A DNA stretch of 31,965 nt, from IMG/VR virus record IMGVR_UViG_3300020162_001456, positions 1 to 31,965 of that record. One strand, written 5' to 3'. The translations under genes and the position numbers were made by a program. Positions 21,101 to 28,220 of the stretch are shown here, one piece after another. The first letter of the stretch is position 1. Each line of letters starts with the position of its first letter. This DNA comes from a virus. The notes below the pieces were generated by a model that had not been told where the DNA came from, did not search any database, and saw only the letters and a program-made list of their open reading frames with translations.

Positions 21101-22308
21101 TCGACTATCCCAGTTAGGCCGTTAACAATTTTGGTGATAAACGGAAGCGCATCTATGAATATGTCTCGTACGGTCCCGGCATACTTGGACATAACTGCTA
21201 TAAAACGTCCAATGGCAGTACCAAATGCATAAAATTCTTCTTTATTATCTATTATTTGCTGATTGAAATCACCAAATCCCTCAGACAACGAGTTTCCGAT
21301 TGGTCTCAAGACCTTCATGACTGTTTCTTCAAGGACCTTCGCTCCATCAATGAGGGGACGTAGTTTGTCTACAATCATATTCCAGCCATCTTTGAAGCGG
21401 CCCATCCAAGAACCCATACTTTCAAACATGCCTTCAACTTTTGGCAGGTACTCGCGTATAAAGTTAACAAAGAAATCTGCCATCTTGCCAACGACGCCTT
21501 CTACATCGCCAAATAATCCACCTTGAGCGAATGCCGCGATATCGCCAGCAACTCTTCCGAAAGTAGTATTGAATATCTTAACTACGCCCTCAAACATCTT
21601 TTTGGTTGGGGCAAGCAGGGGGTCGCCAAAATCGGCAAAGTCATTTTTGATGAGGGCAAATGCAGATTTGAATCGATTCACCAATGTGTCATTGACTCTC
21701 TTGAATTGCCCATCAACTCCACCGGCAGCAGAGAGAGTTCCATCCATGATTGCTTTTTTTAATTCATCAGCAGAAGTGATGCCTAAGCCATCTATTGCTT
21801 TTTCCATTTCAGGACCGAGTTCTTTGGCGGCTGCTTTCATTTTGGAGAATGAACCCTTGGGGTCTTGCATCGCTGCAATGAGTTTTCCAGCCGACTTGGC
21901 CCCTTCTTCGAGGGGCTTACCAGCCGAAGCAAAGTCCATGAGGCCCTTGAGAAGATTTTGCGAGCCCGCACTAAACGTTGAGGTTTTAGATACTTCGGCA
22001 AAAACGGCATTAAGATTTGCCGCACCGACAGTAGCCAAATCTGCATCGGCAGCCAAAGCACGCATTGCGACTGACGCATTCTGATAGTTGTCCCCACCCT
22101 TGTATGAGTACATCGCTATCTGTTGCTCGCGTACTGCTGCTGCGGCTATAGACGCTGCTGCTGCTAGGCCTGCAGCGGCTCCAGCGGCGCCCGTTGCTAG
22201 AAATTGAAAGGCTTTTACTGCGGCGTTGCCTAGTACGAAAGATGCATGCACTGCCATCATCGCCACGCCTAGGGCTCCTACTTGGAGGGCGGCAAACTTG
22301 GCACTCAT
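18133..22308 (-). CDS. Tape measure protein with M15-like peptidase domain
   Basis: This 1,391-residue protein sets tail length and is ejected ahead of the DNA. Features in order: a hydrophobic Ala/Gly-rich segment at about 5-60, helical regions, a conserved-looking stretch with DPKGSFSKMKAAAKELGPEM, charged Ala/Gln/Arg helices in the middle, and a second Gly/Ala-rich hydrophobic region (ASVALGVASKLM through GLAVGVVGGLVMGI). Near the end, at about 1284-1329, it carries SDHVTGRALDL and RHLHVVPP. This S.H..G.A.D plus H.H pattern gives the zinc ligands of M15-type D,D-peptidases, so the tip may cut peptidoglycan cross-links during entry. It starts two bases after the stop of a 72-residue gene that looks like its missing N-terminus. 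Tape measure call is firm; peptidase activity is inferred from motif. Confidence 0.88.
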   Translation of the reverse strand: MSAKFAALQVGALGVAMMAVHASFVLGNAAVKAFQFLATGAAGAAAGLAAAASIAAAAVREQQIAMYSYKGGDNYQNASVAMRALAADADLATVGAANLNAVFAEVSKTSTFSAGSQNLLKGLMDFASAGKPLEEGAKSAGKLIAAMQDPKGSFSKMKAAAKELGPEMEKAIDGLGITSADELKKAIMDGTLSAAGGVDGQFKRVNDTLVNRFKSAFALIKNDFADFGDPLLAPTKKMFEGVVKIFNTTFGRVAGDIAAFAQGGLFGDVEGVVGKMADFFVNFIREYLPKVEGMFESMGSWMGRFKDGWNMIVDKLRPLIDGAKVLEETVMKVLRPIGNSLSEGFGDFNQQIIDNKEEFYAFGTAIGRFIAVMSKYAGTVRDIFIDALPFITKIVNGLTGIVDMFMSLLGGFRSLMGGGGMGSFMLLAKLLVGGRAMKKTTGGVLASYGLKDTTQTRIDKGPLTGQTAGGNVTEGGKARAERLAKSAQAIGQQRVMQMSVQSMTVMSSSDKATASARSAAQREKREATRSKRQAGIDAAKAQSRAISSAANAGTSVQTALNKQAAAQLRQQAAQAKYEQSRGFGKFGAYRELRRARKADIEANRGTIKLPQYDPSGPTTYADRKNTWFNRNFRMSSQANAEMRQQEAARQAAMPGYQGKGFMRTARGYTQGIRQMRDSAGYKRIFGGDIGTKDNPNIKKGINNSMGAGIGASVALGVASKLMPEEAQGALALGSAVAMVNPLAGLAVGVVGGLVMGIRGATARKRKEAQAAASKEASQFAGGVMEKFSEGIRSALDTGTFSVTTVQEERKKITDKYATRTAALENFMGSADITNERGKASLAAGKGNQVIGDYSTGWNRLVGQAEVLEGSSTMQDLMALDQSGVDVFDADKLKDAAKAQRLTGTGHFGTMDQGIYDMAMEDIEAYWTQASELAKFDQEAITLILDYGEERVPQLGKALNKSEEEIRKLADSIGLDLYDSSIATTEQLKKLSEAMINSKRDMDIAAQDRFAGGTDIFRKEKDSLEAREAIDEGSFALRGQFNENTMDKKTLMDFFENKRQQLIAYYKGDVQLAESEFNKAYGPNGTMYNVVGGALEGMGPAIMDLAGEELASVVEASRLSRESNLTEFITAKAMGGSVATTVSGDVSQISAALAGDQELSSVFQKFLDTIDLGTQEGQASLQHWLDMTPGLEDFNLQFEEFVTPLDEAAKALQNAGTDISAAVARLNPPADAASDTRTPRGPIGDATSRNLGTTLSNHSVVGGSIPGKRNITSSYRNFALGSLNSDHVTGRALDLTGQNLVSYRDKMENAGGFAEFHGAGDTRHLHVVPPNRSLGDSMTAVSATSSTVTAERGGQTISNSNNFYITGSNPQEIANAVIAKMAMINKSNGERR

Positions 22309-22310
22309 TG

Positions 22311-22529
22311 TTACGAACTTGATGAGCGCCCCACCAACGCTTTGATACCTTTATCAACACCATCAAAGTGTTTTTTCCACTTTACGTTGGTGGCCTCAAG
22401 ACTACGGGAACTAATAGAGCCATAACTCTGGGCCATGGTTTGCAACTTGAGCAGTTTGCGCGTTACCGAATCAATTGACCGGTCGCCAATAGTCCTTACC
22501 CTGAGTGTTAAGGTTGAAGTTGCGGCCAT
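22311..22529 (-). CDS. Small ORF, probable N-terminal part of tape measure
   Basis: This is a 72-residue ORF beginning MAATSTLTLRVRTIGDRSID and ending GIKALVGRSSSS. Such beginnings (a short beta strand of alternating hydrophobics, then a helix with SVTRKLLKLQTMA) are typical of the first residues of tape measure proteins. The ATG at 22529 is preferred over a GTG nine bases upstream because AGAGG lies eight bases before it. The stop is followed by CA and the tape measure ATG. At GGGG (22329-22332) a -1 slip would join it to the tape measure frame as ALVG-ALIKFVT-MSAKF. It is either a separate protein or the first part of one split chain. Confidence 0.6.
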   Translation of the reverse strand: MAATSTLTLRVRTIGDRSIDSVTRKLLKLQTMAQSYGSISSRSLEATNVKWKKHFDGVDKGIKALVGRSSSS

Positions 22530-22557
22530 CGGCCCCACCTCTCAATAAAGGCTTCCG

Positions 22558-22746
22558 TCAGAAACGACGACTTTGCGACTGACGTTCCTGCTCCTCGCGG
22601 TCTCTCTCTATAACTTTAGCACATGCCATTAATATCAGCCATTCATCATCATTTAATGACAGTAATTCCAGAGGATTGACGTGCCATAATTCCCCCAGTC
22701 TTGCAGCACTCTTTATGTGGGAGTCTTCGATTAGTTCGTCGAAGAC
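22558..22746 (-). CDS. Tail assembly chaperone, frameshift extension (gpGT-like)
   Basis: This is the second part of the tail chaperone, read in the -1 frame relative to the upstream gene. It encodes about 62 residues (VFDELIEDSHIKSAARLGEL, WHVNPLELLSLNDDEWLILM, then an Arg/Glu/Gln-rich tail) and ends at TGA 22558-22560. It has no good start of its own. Its open frame begins exactly at the GGGGG run in 22746-22750, just before the upstream stop. The product would be 172 + 62 = 234 residues. Such G and G-T pairs, placed before the tape measure, chaperone its assembly in most long-tailed phages. The WLILMACA helix and basic tail fit known T extensions. Confidence 0.75.
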   Translation of the reverse strand, partial: VFDELIEDSHIKSAARLGELWHVNPLELLSLNDDEWLILMACAKVIERDREEQERQSQSRRF

Positions 22747-23261
22747 CCCCTCGTAGGGTCCTCTACTTCAACTGTGTCCCCATAGCCCGAAGCATCAAGA
22801 ATTGCCAGTGCTGCCGATTCTACGTGAGCATCAACGCCAAAAAAGGCACGCACGGCGTCAGGGACAGGGCGAGACGTGTCGGTCGCAGCCATAATTGATG
22901 CTGACGCGAAGTTCATGGAGTGGCCATCCTCTTCAACGTCCTCGTCATTAATCATGATTCCGACCGTCGTATGGCCAATGACGTAAGCGCCAAATTTTGT
23001 GGAATCCATCCCATGCTTGGAGTCTTCTCCAGCATTCTTTCTCCATGCGCGAATTTGCTGTTGAGTAACATTGGGGGAGATGCGGAGTTTGACTCCAGGG
23101 CGAGACGGAACTTCTAACAAAACTTCCGGAATCTCGACCTTTGAGGCGATGAGCGTAAGGAGTCTGTCTAGGGGAGTTTCGGACTTGGCTGTCTTGGCCT
23201 TGGGGGCCTTGACTGTCGCTTCTGTCGCTTCTGCTTCTTCGTAAAGTGGGTTTTCGTTCAT
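22731..23261 (-). CDS. Tail assembly chaperone (gpG-like)
   Basis: This 176-residue protein lies between the tail tube and tape measure, the fixed place of the tail chaperone. The N-terminal 35 residues are low complexity (Glu/Ala/Thr/Lys). The rest has LLEVPSRPGVKLRISPNVTQ, QQIRAWRKNAG and FGAYVIGHTTVGIMIND, as seen in gpG-type chaperones of phages of Gram-positive hosts. It binds the tape measure before tail tube polymerisation. A stop at 22731-22733 ends the main product. A -1 slip at GGGGG 22746-22750 would give a longer form. The ATG at 23261 has a modest AGG eight bases upstream. Confidence 0.75.
   Translation of the reverse strand: MNENPLYEEAEATEATVKAPKAKTAKSETPLDRLLTLIASKVEIPEVLLEVPSRPGVKLRISPNVTQQQIRAWRKNAGEDSKHGMDSTKFGAYVIGHTTVGIMINDEDVEEDGHSMNFASASIMAATDTSRPVPDAVRAFFGVDAHVESAALAILDASGYGDTVEVEDPTRGSSTN
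22746..22750 (-). promoter_or_regulatory. Probable -1 ribosomal frameshift site (GGGGG)
   Basis: The upstream frame reads ACG AGG GGG TCT TCG ACG AAC TAA. With GGG in the P site, a one-base backward slip restores perfect GGG pairing, and translation then reads GTC TTC GAC GAA. This frame stays open for 62 residues of plausible chaperone extension. No classic X XXY YYZ heptamer is present. I did not identify a downstream stimulatory structure. Confidence 0.65.
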
Positions 23262-23310
23262 ACGAGAAACCTACCACACCTCATTTTCTTGTAGTGCAAC
23301 TATAGAAAAA

Positions 23311-23778
23311 TCAGGTTACTCTAGAAACGCTAAAGGTAAGAGAAAACGTTGCAGGAGCGCCCGAAGATGAGTCGCCGTCTGGCTCCGTAATACCAACGAG
23401 AAGAGCCTTGGAGTATGTGCGGTCAATGCCCTTAACTACGATATCGCAGTCATAAGTCTTGACAACAATATCGTAAAATGCTTTTCCGACCAATTCACGC
23501 ATCGCTTTGATTTTTCTAGCAATATCATCTGGCGTGGAAGTCACTACTGCCTTGGAGCCTGAATCATCATAGTGGGCAGTGAGGGTGATGTCACCAACTT
23601 CAAAAGGGGCACAAAGAACCGTAGGGAACCTCGAGCCACCCTCATAAATTTTTTCTACAGATGCAGTGATTTCACCACCAGAAACTTGGGCAAACAAAAA
23701 CGCGCCCCATTTGGGGTGAGTTTGGCTGACCGGCTTAATGCTGGCGAGAATTTGTCTTTGAGATACCTTGGTTGCCAT
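23311..23778 (-). CDS. Tail tube protein
   Basis: This 155-residue protein follows the sheath gene directly and precedes the tail chaperone, the standard place of the inner tube of contractile tails. Its size fits the family. The sequence is beta-rich, with GGEITASVEKIYEGG, GDITLTAHYDD and a C-terminal FSLTFSVSRVT strand, the pattern of gp19-type tube subunits that share one fold with type VI Hcp. A strong GGAGG lies six bases before the ATG, in keeping with high expression. It has no catalytic motif. Confidence rests on context, length and beta pattern together. Confidence 0.8.
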   Translation of the reverse strand: MATKVSQRQILASIKPVSQTHPKWGAFLFAQVSGGEITASVEKIYEGGSRFPTVLCAPFEVGDITLTAHYDDSGSKAVVTSTPDDIARKIKAMRELVGKAFYDIVVKTYDCDIVVKGIDRTYSKALLVGITEPDGDSSSGAPATFSLTFSVSRVT

Positions 23779-23804
23779 TTATTCCTCCACTATTAGAATT
23801 AAAC

Positions 23805-25352
23805 TCACACTACTGATGCTGTGAGATTTGATTTAATGATGTCTACCTGAATCTTGTCACCAACACCCGACACTCGCAGTCCAACACGAGCGGTGACTGT
23901 TCCGTCGATGAGTTGCGAGAGGGGGTTGACTGAGTTATTGCACGTTACGGTGTAGCCCTTATCGATGGGGACGCCATTCGCATCAAATGCCTCGTAGAGT
24001 GCACCCATACCTCGTAGTGGCTCAAGGATTCCAATTAAACGTCCTTCAATTTCGGCGAACATTGTCCCACGACCATCAATCGGGCTGAATAGAACATCTT
24101 CCAAGTCCTCATAGGCTCGGACGACAACATAGTTCACAACATCTTGTGCGGTTATGAAACGGAAATTGCTGGAGTCCGAAGAACATGAACGTGCACCATA
24201 GATACGAACTCGATTGTTGATGATTCTGATGGCATTGACACTTTCTGCATCAAGAGTATCTCCAGTGGCTCTATCAATTGATGCATATACTCCATTGACG
24301 TATCTGGCATCCGAGATGACACCGGCACCAGGCTGATGTGGTCCAACTTGGCTATGAGCGCGTGCACGAGCACCAGCGACGTATCCGCTTGGTGGAATAA
24401 AACGGCTAACACCAGCAGTGCCGGTCGGCACAGAAACCCATGGGTAGTAAATCGCAACGTGTTCAGCGTTTGTGCCTGAGGTTACGTTATTTGCGAGGTC
24501 ACGAATCTCGTCAACAGTGTCATCAAAGGCACCATGTAGAGCGGCGATACGACTGTAACTGTTGCAGTGAGCGATGATGGCCAACGATACGGCATCTACT
24601 GTTGCCGAAGCGACGGTAGATGCTACCTCTGGGATGGCAACCATGCCGGCTCCAAAAGAATCATTAAAGAACCCTAAGGCTGTCGTGTATTGGTCATTGG
24701 CGACTGCTGTTGCTCCAATAGTGCCACCCGTGAACGCTTGCAAGGTTGCATTAACGGCAGGCATGGTAGTTGCCGTGGTATATACTCCGGGAGTGGCGCC
24801 CTCTGTTGCTACTAATATATTTGCCGCTGCTGGATGCGTATTGATTTTTCCTACCATTTGGGCTGTGGTCGTACAGGAGCCAGTAGTTACAAGAAGAACG
24901 CCGTTATAGTATACGTTCAATATACGCGCACCAGTAATTGAGCCATCCGCAATAGTCCAATGGAGTCCGGTGACGGGCGGTCCCGCAGCACCGTTTGCCC
25001 AAGTGCCAGGGCCGTCTGCGGTTAAAGTAATGACGGTAGCGGGAGAGGCCGCGCCATTGGGAATCGTGGCAGATGCCGAAACAGACGCAGTTCCCGTGGA
25101 TGTCTTTTCCACCCTAGCGACATAACACTGCGTGCCACCCTCTTCAAAGAACGACTGCACCGTTGGATGCAGATAGTATCCGCTCACATACGGGCCATAC
25201 TTGAGTTCAAAATCGGCCATGCTTGTGACTAGTAGTGCCCGGTTGACCGGTCCACGTTCTGCCTTGCCAACAAAGAATGCCTGAGAGGAGTTCGAGGTTG
25301 TTGGTTCGACTGGGCCACTTCTAACTGTTGTTGTAATTGTTATACCAGGCAT
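23805..25352 (-). CDS. Tail sheath protein
   Basis: This 515-residue contractile tail sheath subunit begins MPGITITTTVRSGPVEPTTS and SQAFFVGKAERGPVNRA, a typical sheath N-terminus. FELKYGPYVSGYYLHPTVQSFFEEGGTQCYVAR follows as two adjacent conserved stretches. The C-terminal part has GARSCSSDSSNFRFITAQDV, VNYVVVRAYEDLEDVLFSPI and DGRGTMFAEIEGRLIGIL, the polymerising domain of the family. The middle (about 90-260) is a Thr/Ala-rich insertion typical of protruding domains. The sheath contracts to drive the tube through the host envelope, and it defines this phage as contractile-tailed. AAGGAAGG precedes the ATG. A candidate promoter lies just upstream. Confidence 0.92.
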   Translation of the reverse strand: MPGITITTTVRSGPVEPTTSNSSQAFFVGKAERGPVNRALLVTSMADFELKYGPYVSGYYLHPTVQSFFEEGGTQCYVARVEKTSTGTASVSASATIPNGAASPATVITLTADGPGTWANGAAGPPVTGLHWTIADGSITGARILNVYYNGVLLVTTGSCTTTAQMVGKINTHPAAANILVATEGATPGVYTTATTMPAVNATLQAFTGGTIGATAVANDQYTTALGFFNDSFGAGMVAIPEVASTVASATVDAVSLAIIAHCNSYSRIAALHGAFDDTVDEIRDLANNVTSGTNAEHVAIYYPWVSVPTGTAGVSRFIPPSGYVAGARARAHSQVGPHQPGAGVISDARYVNGVYASIDRATGDTLDAESVNAIRIINNRVRIYGARSCSSDSSNFRFITAQDVVNYVVVRAYEDLEDVLFSPIDGRGTMFAEIEGRLIGILEPLRGMGALYEAFDANGVPIDKGYTVTCNNSVNPLSQLIDGTVTARVGLRVSGVGDKIQVDIIKSNLTASVV

Positions 25353-25431
25353 GAGACCTTCCTTGGTTGCTTTATTTTCGGCACGTTTGTTTGGCTACCC
25401 AACCGACGCGTTGACCGTAGTTCGCTTCAAA

Positions 25432-25440
25432 AGAATACCA
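25432..25440 (-). promoter_or_regulatory. Candidate extended -10 promoter before sheath gene
   Basis: The 91-base gap before the sheath gene contains TGGTATTCT on the minus strand. This resembles an extended -10 element and the TGGTATACT found upstream of the connector block. No good -35 hexamer is visible. The likely transcript would begin about 70 bases before the sheath ATG. Support is weak. Confidence 0.25.
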
Positions 25441-25443
25441 AAC

Positions 25444-25821
25444 TCACTGACCACTCTCTTGCACCTCGAGGTCTTTAATTTCTTCAAGAGCCTCAGGCGA
25501 ATCAATCAGTAGTGATGGTTCGCTCACAATAACTGCGTCCTCATCATTTGTTTCTTTTAGTTTCTTCTTGGATTTTGACGTTTCTGACACTTCTGAAGCG
25601 GGAGACTCCAGGGTACTTCTACTAAAACTAATACTACCTTTGTTTGAAAGACCGAGTAAATAGTCCTCACCGCCTTTTACGGCCGCCCATTTTCCAGCAT
25701 ACAAATCTGCCTGAAATGGCCATAAGCGAATTGGAAACATTGTCAAGTTATTAATTACGCTATAATCGCGATTAAGGTATGACTCAATATCTTGCGGATT
25801 CTCAATATCTTCATATTCCAT
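25444..25821 (-). CDS. Hypothetical protein in tail block
   Basis: This 125-residue protein lies between the likely tail terminator and the sheath. The N-terminal half has aromatic stretches (NNLTMFPIRLWPFQADLYAG, KWAAVKGGEDYLLGLSNKG). The C-terminal half is charged and low complexity (KSKKKLKETNDED, LEEIKDLEVQESG), probably disordered. GGAG lies eight bases before the ATG. No family is recognised. By position it may act in tail completion or sheath initiation, but this is only context. Confidence 0.55.
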   Translation of the reverse strand: MEYEDIENPQDIESYLNRDYSVINNLTMFPIRLWPFQADLYAGKWAAVKGGEDYLLGLSNKGSISFSRSTLESPASEVSETSKSKKKLKETNDEDAVIVSEPSLLIDSPEALEEIKDLEVQESGQ

Positions 25822-25867
25822 TATGTCGCTCCGTGAAGTTGTCTTGGACAGATTTTACATCATTTTA

Positions 25868-26695
25868 CTAGATTGTAGAGTACGCATAGGCAATACCGCC
25901 ACCATTGTATGAATCAAAGGTTCCTGTTATGTTGGAAATTGTAAAAGTATCATTTGTTCGGGCTGTAATAGTTAGAAGCGACACGTTGTAGTAACTTGGC
26001 GATGCCCCTACTATTGTCACTACCTGTCCAGTTGTAAAATTATTGACAGCATTATATACAATAGTTTTATTTGTTTTTGTAGCCCCAGTTATTAACGAAG
26101 ACCTTGTTTCGGTAACGCCCTTTTGAATAAGTTGAAGGTCGAAGGAGTTCAGTACTCCGAGTGGTTCGCGCATAACAATTTCGTCCATGTCTAGGTCATA
26201 TGAAATGTATGAACCAGCCAAAACTCTCTCACCCTTTAAGAGTGTTAGGTCCGAATACTCTTCCCTAATGGAACCTTCATCAATCTCCACCTTGAACGTA
26301 CCTCTAGGGTCCGTCGCCCTCAAGCAGGGGTAATCAAGCAAGGCGGAACGAACTATCGTTGTTAGTCGGTCTCGCATAATAGTAACCTCTGACGATTGTT
26401 CGGTTCTTACCCAAACATATGTTCTCATCGAGTACTTGACACGATATAGAGGGTTCGACCCATCGTGGCCAATGCGCTCCATTCCGGTCATCGACGATGC
26501 CGTAGTAATAATCGTCGGCCATTCATCTAGGGCGATTGGCTCAAAGGTTAAATATTTCACCGGGTCTGGAAGCGTAATGTCATCTATGCCCCATGCATTT
26601 CTGTAACTAACTAATCTTCCGGGCAAATTAACCGTCAGATACGCACCTACATATGATTTTGCAAAATGGGCTCCATGCATTGGTTCAATAGCCAT
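25868..26695 (-). CDS. Probable tail terminator protein with C-terminal module
   Basis: This 275-residue protein lies between the tail-completion gene and the sheath block. The first 200 residues include YRVKYSMRTYVWVRTEQSSE and MRDRLTTIVRSALLDYPCL, the helix-and-strand pattern of tail terminator proteins that cap the tube at the head side. A long internal strand region (VLAGSYISYDLDMDEIVM) follows. Residues 203-275 are an extra HG/PSGYN-type module (TIVYNAVNNFTTGQVVTIVG, SYYNVSLLTITART), absent from ordinary terminators of about 150-200 residues. The start overlaps its own weak AGGTG site, just after the stop of the previous gene. Function is inferred from position and general pattern. Confidence 0.6.
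   Translation of the reverse strand: MAIEPMHGAHFAKSYVGAYLTVNLPGRLVSYRNAWGIDDITLPDPVKYLTFEPIALDEWPTIITTASSMTGMERIGHDGSNPLYRVKYSMRTYVWVRTEQSSEVTIMRDRLTTIVRSALLDYPCLRATDPRGTFKVEIDEGSIREEYSDLTLLKGERVLAGSYISYDLDMDEIVMREPLGVLNSFDLQLIQKGVTETRSSLITGATKTNKTIVYNAVNNFTTGQVVTIVGASPSYYNVSLLTITARTNDTFTISNITGTFDSYNGGGIAYAYSTI
25871..26089 (-). repeat. HG/PSGYN module at the end of the tail terminator
   Basis: Residues 203-275 contain TIVYNAVNNFTTGQVVTIVG, then ASPSYYN and DTFTISNITGTF. It is divergent but aligns with the modules at 27431-27652 and 7631-7840. Here it is appended at the C-terminus. Confidence 0.6.
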
Positions 26696-26702
26696 GATTC
26701 AC

Positions 26703-27152
26703 CTACCCAGCCGCGTGCTCGGCCGCTGCATCTGCCCACTTACGCTCATACCGCTCGGTAACAAAAACAACAGGGCGGGCGGGCATATTGCGCGTACCCG
26801 ACTGATGAAACTCGGCATATTTGATGTTTGTACCAAAAGTTGCTTCTTTTTTATCTATTTTATTAGGATTACCACGCAAATCGGAGAGTGACTGAAATAG
26901 TTTTCCACTACGAATCATTGGGGTTTTCCCTGGAAAGTGAACAGATTTCCATGAGCCATATTCTGCATCAAGGGGCTTCCAGCCACCAGCGGGTAGTCCA
27001 TTTTGTAGAAAGTTATTTTTCCAAAGTGTTTTAAGGTCTTCTTTTGCTTCTTTGAAGACTGGGCCAAAGTCGTCTAGGTTGTCTTTGATTTTTTCAATTT
27101 CATCAGGGATGTCATTGTCAATCATCCGAACCTTAATGTCTATACTTGCCAT
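26703..27152 (-). CDS. Tail completion / virion morphogenesis protein
   Basis: This 149-residue protein resembles the Mu gpG and HK97 gp10-type morphogenesis proteins. It has an N-terminal strand and helix (IDIKVRMIDNDIPDEIEKIK), GGWKPLDAEYGSWK, MIRSGKLFQSLSD, and YAEFHQSGTRNMPARPVVFV. The GKL..SL and FHQ.GT...PARP motifs are hallmarks of the family. It acts at the head-tail joining step. The ATG overlaps the stop of the connector gene as TAATG. C-terminal residues DAAAEHAAG end the protein normally; no truncation is seen. Confidence 0.85.
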   Translation of the reverse strand: MASIDIKVRMIDNDIPDEIEKIKDNLDDFGPVFKEAKEDLKTLWKNNFLQNGLPAGGWKPLDAEYGSWKSVHFPGKTPMIRSGKLFQSLSDLRGNPNKIDKKEATFGTNIKYAEFHQSGTRNMPARPVVFVTERYERKWADAAAEHAAG

Positions 27153-28012
27153 TAGGAGACCCTCACTCGCCGATATCGCTTGAGTGTCATTAACTCACGT
27201 TCAGTGAATCCAGTTTCCAATGGGGCAACATTGCGTGATTCAAGGTCTTTGATACCAACGACATCGTCATGCATGTTCTGCATCTCACGAGTAGCGGCAC
27301 GCAGAATCATTAACTTGAATACGGGAATATTAGAACCGTCAAGACCAGCATTATAGGAAACCTCGAATATATCGTTAGCGAAACCACGATAAACATCTAT
27401 TCCATATCTTCTAACTGTGTAGTCATATCCAAAGGCATTTACCAAACCGCCTGAAACGAATGCACTGATATTGCTCGTGAATCCATCAACAACAAATGTT
27501 GATGAGGTTACGCTCGTAATCTCTCTGTCAACGATGTTGTAGCCAGATGGAGTAATCCCAGTTACGGTCACATGCTGCCCTCTGGTAAAGCCGTGCGATG
27601 CTGCGGTGTAAGTAACGTTAGTGCCAGCCTTGACTGCACCAGTCACCGTAGCGCGTCTATCTACTGCCTCCGCCATATAAAGGCCAGGAGTTGATGTATT
27701 GATAATTTTTACATAATTAACTTTAGAAACAGGAGAATTACGAAAAACAATTGTCGGCGATGGCTGAGAGTACGACAGGGGATTCATCGTTGTATCTAAT
27801 GAGGTGTTGTAAAAGAACGACGATGTGGGCATCCCTACGTGGTCATACGGTAAAACATATTGTTCCGTGAATTCCTCAACCTCTATCGGCCTACGAAGAT
27901 ATGATTCCAACTCGCTTTGAAGACCTTCAAGGACATATTCGGCAGCATCCTGCTGACGCAGGCTAAAGGAGATATCCATGTAGGTGACAAGGTCATTTAC
28001 TGTGACCAGCAT
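27152..28012 (-). CDS. Head-tail connector, gp6-like, with inserted module
   Basis: This 286-residue protein starts MLVTVNDLVTYMDISFSLRQ with DAAEYVLEGLQSELESYLRR, the helical beginning of gp6/gp15-type connectors that bind the portal. The region resumes at DYTVRRYGIDVYRG and continues through EVSYNAGLDGSNIPVFKLMI, which matches the family. Between them, residues about 121-194 are an HG/PSGYN module that ordinary connectors of about 200 residues lack. A very strong GGAGG lies seven bases before the ATG. The portal and capsid genes that usually precede it are not upstream here. Confidence 0.78.
   Translation of the reverse strand: MLVTVNDLVTYMDISFSLRQQDAAEYVLEGLQSELESYLRRPIEVEEFTEQYVLPYDHVGMPTSSFFYNTSLDTTMNPLSYSQPSPTIVFRNSPVSKVNYVKIINTSTPGLYMAEAVDRRATVTGAVKAGTNVTYTAASHGFTRGQHVTVTGITPSGYNIVDREITSVTSSTFVVDGFTSNISAFVSGGLVNAFGYDYTVRRYGIDVYRGFANDIFEVSYNAGLDGSNIPVFKLMILRAATREMQNMHDDVVGIKDLESRNVAPLETGFTERELMTLKRYRRVRVS
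27431..27652 (-). repeat. HG/PSGYN module inside the connector
   Basis: Residues 121-194 contain NVTYTAASHGFTRGQHVTVT, GITPSGYNIVDREITSVTSS and TFVVDGFTSN. It is the best match to the copy nested in the 785-residue protein (TYTASSHGLTAGQ, PSGYN). It splits VDRR from FGYDYTV of the connector fold. Confidence 0.7.
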
Positions 28013-28038
28013 AAGTCACCTCCGATTCGTGGAATACT

Positions 28039-28188
28039 TCAGCGTCCTCTGGATTTTTTGCGAGCGGCTTTGACGGCTTTTCTGGCTGCACGGGCCTTAC
28101 GGAAACGACCGGTCACTTCGTTGGCCTTCTTTCTGACGGCACCAGCGGCCACATTAAATGCTTTGCGTAGTTTACTGGGCTCGGGCAT
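28039..28188 (-). CDS. Small highly basic protein
   Basis: This is a 49-residue protein beginning MPEPSKLRKAFNVAAGAVRK. About one third of residues are Lys or Arg, with Ala spacing (RFRKARAARKAVKAARKKSR) that predicts a basic amphipathic helix. The ATG at 28188 is chosen over one 93 bases upstream because GGAGGAAGT precedes it directly. It is the first gene after a candidate promoter and before the connector. It may bind DNA or RNA, or be a packaged internal protein. No family is recognised. Confidence 0.65.
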   Translation of the reverse strand: MPEPSKLRKAFNVAAGAVRKKANEVTGRFRKARAARKAVKAARKKSRGR

Positions 28189-28220
28189 ACTTCCTCCAAA
28201 ATTAGAACTTATACCTCTGA

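Noticed and set aside
22010-22366. Minus-strand 118-codon Ser/Arg-rich frame across the start of the tape measure
   Set aside because: It is a low-complexity shadow in the third frame. Neither its start nor its end fits neighbouring genes.
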